Assembly (NCBI RefSeq): GCF_937967675.1
Contig: NZ_CALBSN010000090.1
Coordinates: forward strand, 14,924-78,923
From: an uncultured Flavobacterium sp.
GTDB lineage: Bacteria > Bacteroidota > Bacteroidia > Flavobacteriales > Flavobacteriaceae
DNA length: 64,000 nt
Reading direction: 5' to 3'
Shown here: positions 63,532 through 64,000 of the stretch, piece by piece
Layout of the letters: every line of letters begins with the position of its first letter
How positions within the stretch are numbered: the first letter of the stretch is position 1
Translations under genes and position numbers: made by a program
The notes under the pieces: generated by a model
Seen by the model: the letters and a program-made list of their open reading frames with translations, nothing else
Told to the model about the DNA's origin: nothing
Databases searched by the model: none

Positions 63532-63730
63532 TTTCAGGTTTCAGGTTTCGGGTTTCAAGTTTCAGGTTTCAAGTTTCATTTTGTTCGCTAAAGAGAGGGT
63601 TTTGGAACACGGATGACACAGATTTAACGGATTTACGCGGATTTTTTAGTTTTAACCGCAAAGACCGCAAAGGTTCAACGCAAGGTTCGCTAAGATTTTT
63701 TTGCCACGGATTAAATGGATTAGCAAAGAT
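63532..63730. repeat. Cluster of dispersed repeats
   Basis: TTTCAGG/TTTCAAG units (63532-63578), an ACACGGATGACACAGATTT repeat (63606 onwards), an AACCGCAAAGACCGCAAAGG type repeat (63654-63685) and a CACGGATTAAATGGATT element (63704-63721). None is coding. Confidence 0.7.
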
Positions 63731-63746
63731 TTCCTCAAAACGGAAG

Positions 63747-64000
63747 CTATAAAGGTTCTGCATAGTCTTTTTCGGTTGTGGTGTTGAGGTGTTTTGCTTT
63801 GTTTGGTTGTTCTGCATTTGAAATGAATTTTGGTGCGTTGATTATCCAATTTTGTGCTGCTGCTTGCCAATTGATCATTGGTGTTTTGCCACCGACAAGC
63901 CAACCGACACTGGAGAAATAATTATAGAATTTTTGTGCTTCTTGTTCTGGGAAGTTGTTTTCTAGGAAATAGGTTTTGACTTCTTCGAGAACTGGATTTA
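63747..64000 (-). CDS. Partial protein with phage-replication-type C-terminus (5' end outside window)
   Basis: The minus strand is open from the window edge to a TAG at 63749-63747. The translation contains PVLEEVKTYFLENN, QKFYNYFSSVGWLVGG and MINWQAAAQNWI, the YF-x-S-x-GW, then M-x-NW-x-AA-x-NW pattern seen at the C-terminus of phage and plasmid replication organiser proteins. Its position before a DnaC-like gene supports that reading. The shown 84 codons are only the end of the gene. Confidence 0.6.
   Translation of the reverse strand, partial: NPVLEEVKTYFLENNFPEQEAQKFYNYFSSVGWLVGGKTPMINWQAAAQNWIINAPKFISNAEQPNKAKHLNTTTEKDYAEPL

Overview
The window looks like a chromosomal segment of a Flavobacterium-like Bacteroidota. 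It is AT-rich and carries T9SS type A C-terminal sorting domains, a PUR/DUF3276 protein, DUF1573 lipoproteins, a long NusB, BatA-type von Willebrand factor proteins and TAnnTTTG-type -7 promoter elements. No rRNA, intact tRNA, transposase or CRISPR array was seen.

Region 1 (1-25.9 kb) is mostly core chromosome. It holds a dihydroorotase-like protein lacking its metal-binding HxH motif (partial), a BatA-domain protein, a DEAD-box helicase, a POTRA/barrel outer membrane protein and hemN. These are followed by thioredoxin, rhodanese, DUF2892 and CsaA genes, a PUR-family protein, an ABC exporter, a Leu/Val-type dehydrogenase, nusB-DUF1573-yajC, a frameshifted DUF1801 gene, an M28 peptidase with propeller and PDZ domains, pepT and an exported KatG. 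It closes with two lipoproteins, two related polytopic membrane proteins and a two-component system; a GTATWWATAC motif lies before three of these genes.

Region 2 (25.9-44.5 kb) is an accessory island. It opens with a tRNA-3'-end-like remnant and a cassette containing DUF5675 and small membrane proteins. Two nuclease-like defence candidates follow (DUF4365+TPR and a Shedu-type DUF4263). About 1 kb of noncoding DNA with three large inverted repeats comes next. The main feature is a closely packed six-gene minus-strand operon (32.9-44.4 kb): AAA+ ATPase with C-terminal HTH, intracellular subtilase, 1480-aa PD-(D/E)XK-STAND NTPase, HNH protein, ABC-type ATPase and PtuB-like HNH nuclease. Its single upstream region has three AAATCGTAA repeats at exact 21-bp spacing overlapping a good promoter match. 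This is the best candidate for an undescribed composite defence system.

Region 3 (44.6-58.0 kb) is a rearranged surface-protein locus. About 522 bp (a small exported-protein gene, its divergent regulatory region and the 5' end of a giant T9SS protein gene) is present twice, about 99% identical and 5,609 bp apart. Between the copies lie a Cas2/SinR-like gene, membrane and coiled-coil genes and a small secreted-protein cluster. The intact 1650-aa adhesin-like gene is followed by an RCC1-repeat T9SS protein whose gene contains a G12 tract.

Region 4 (58.1-64 kb) holds regulators (NarL-type response regulator, LytTR protein with a degenerate receiver, TPR-histidine kinase). A palindrome TTACGGT-TTT-ACCGTAA lies between the two divergent regulator genes and also in both copies of the T9SS-locus control region, which suggests that these regulators control the surface proteins. 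The window ends in a DnaC-like ATPase and a partial protein that may be its replication partner, among dispersed repeats.
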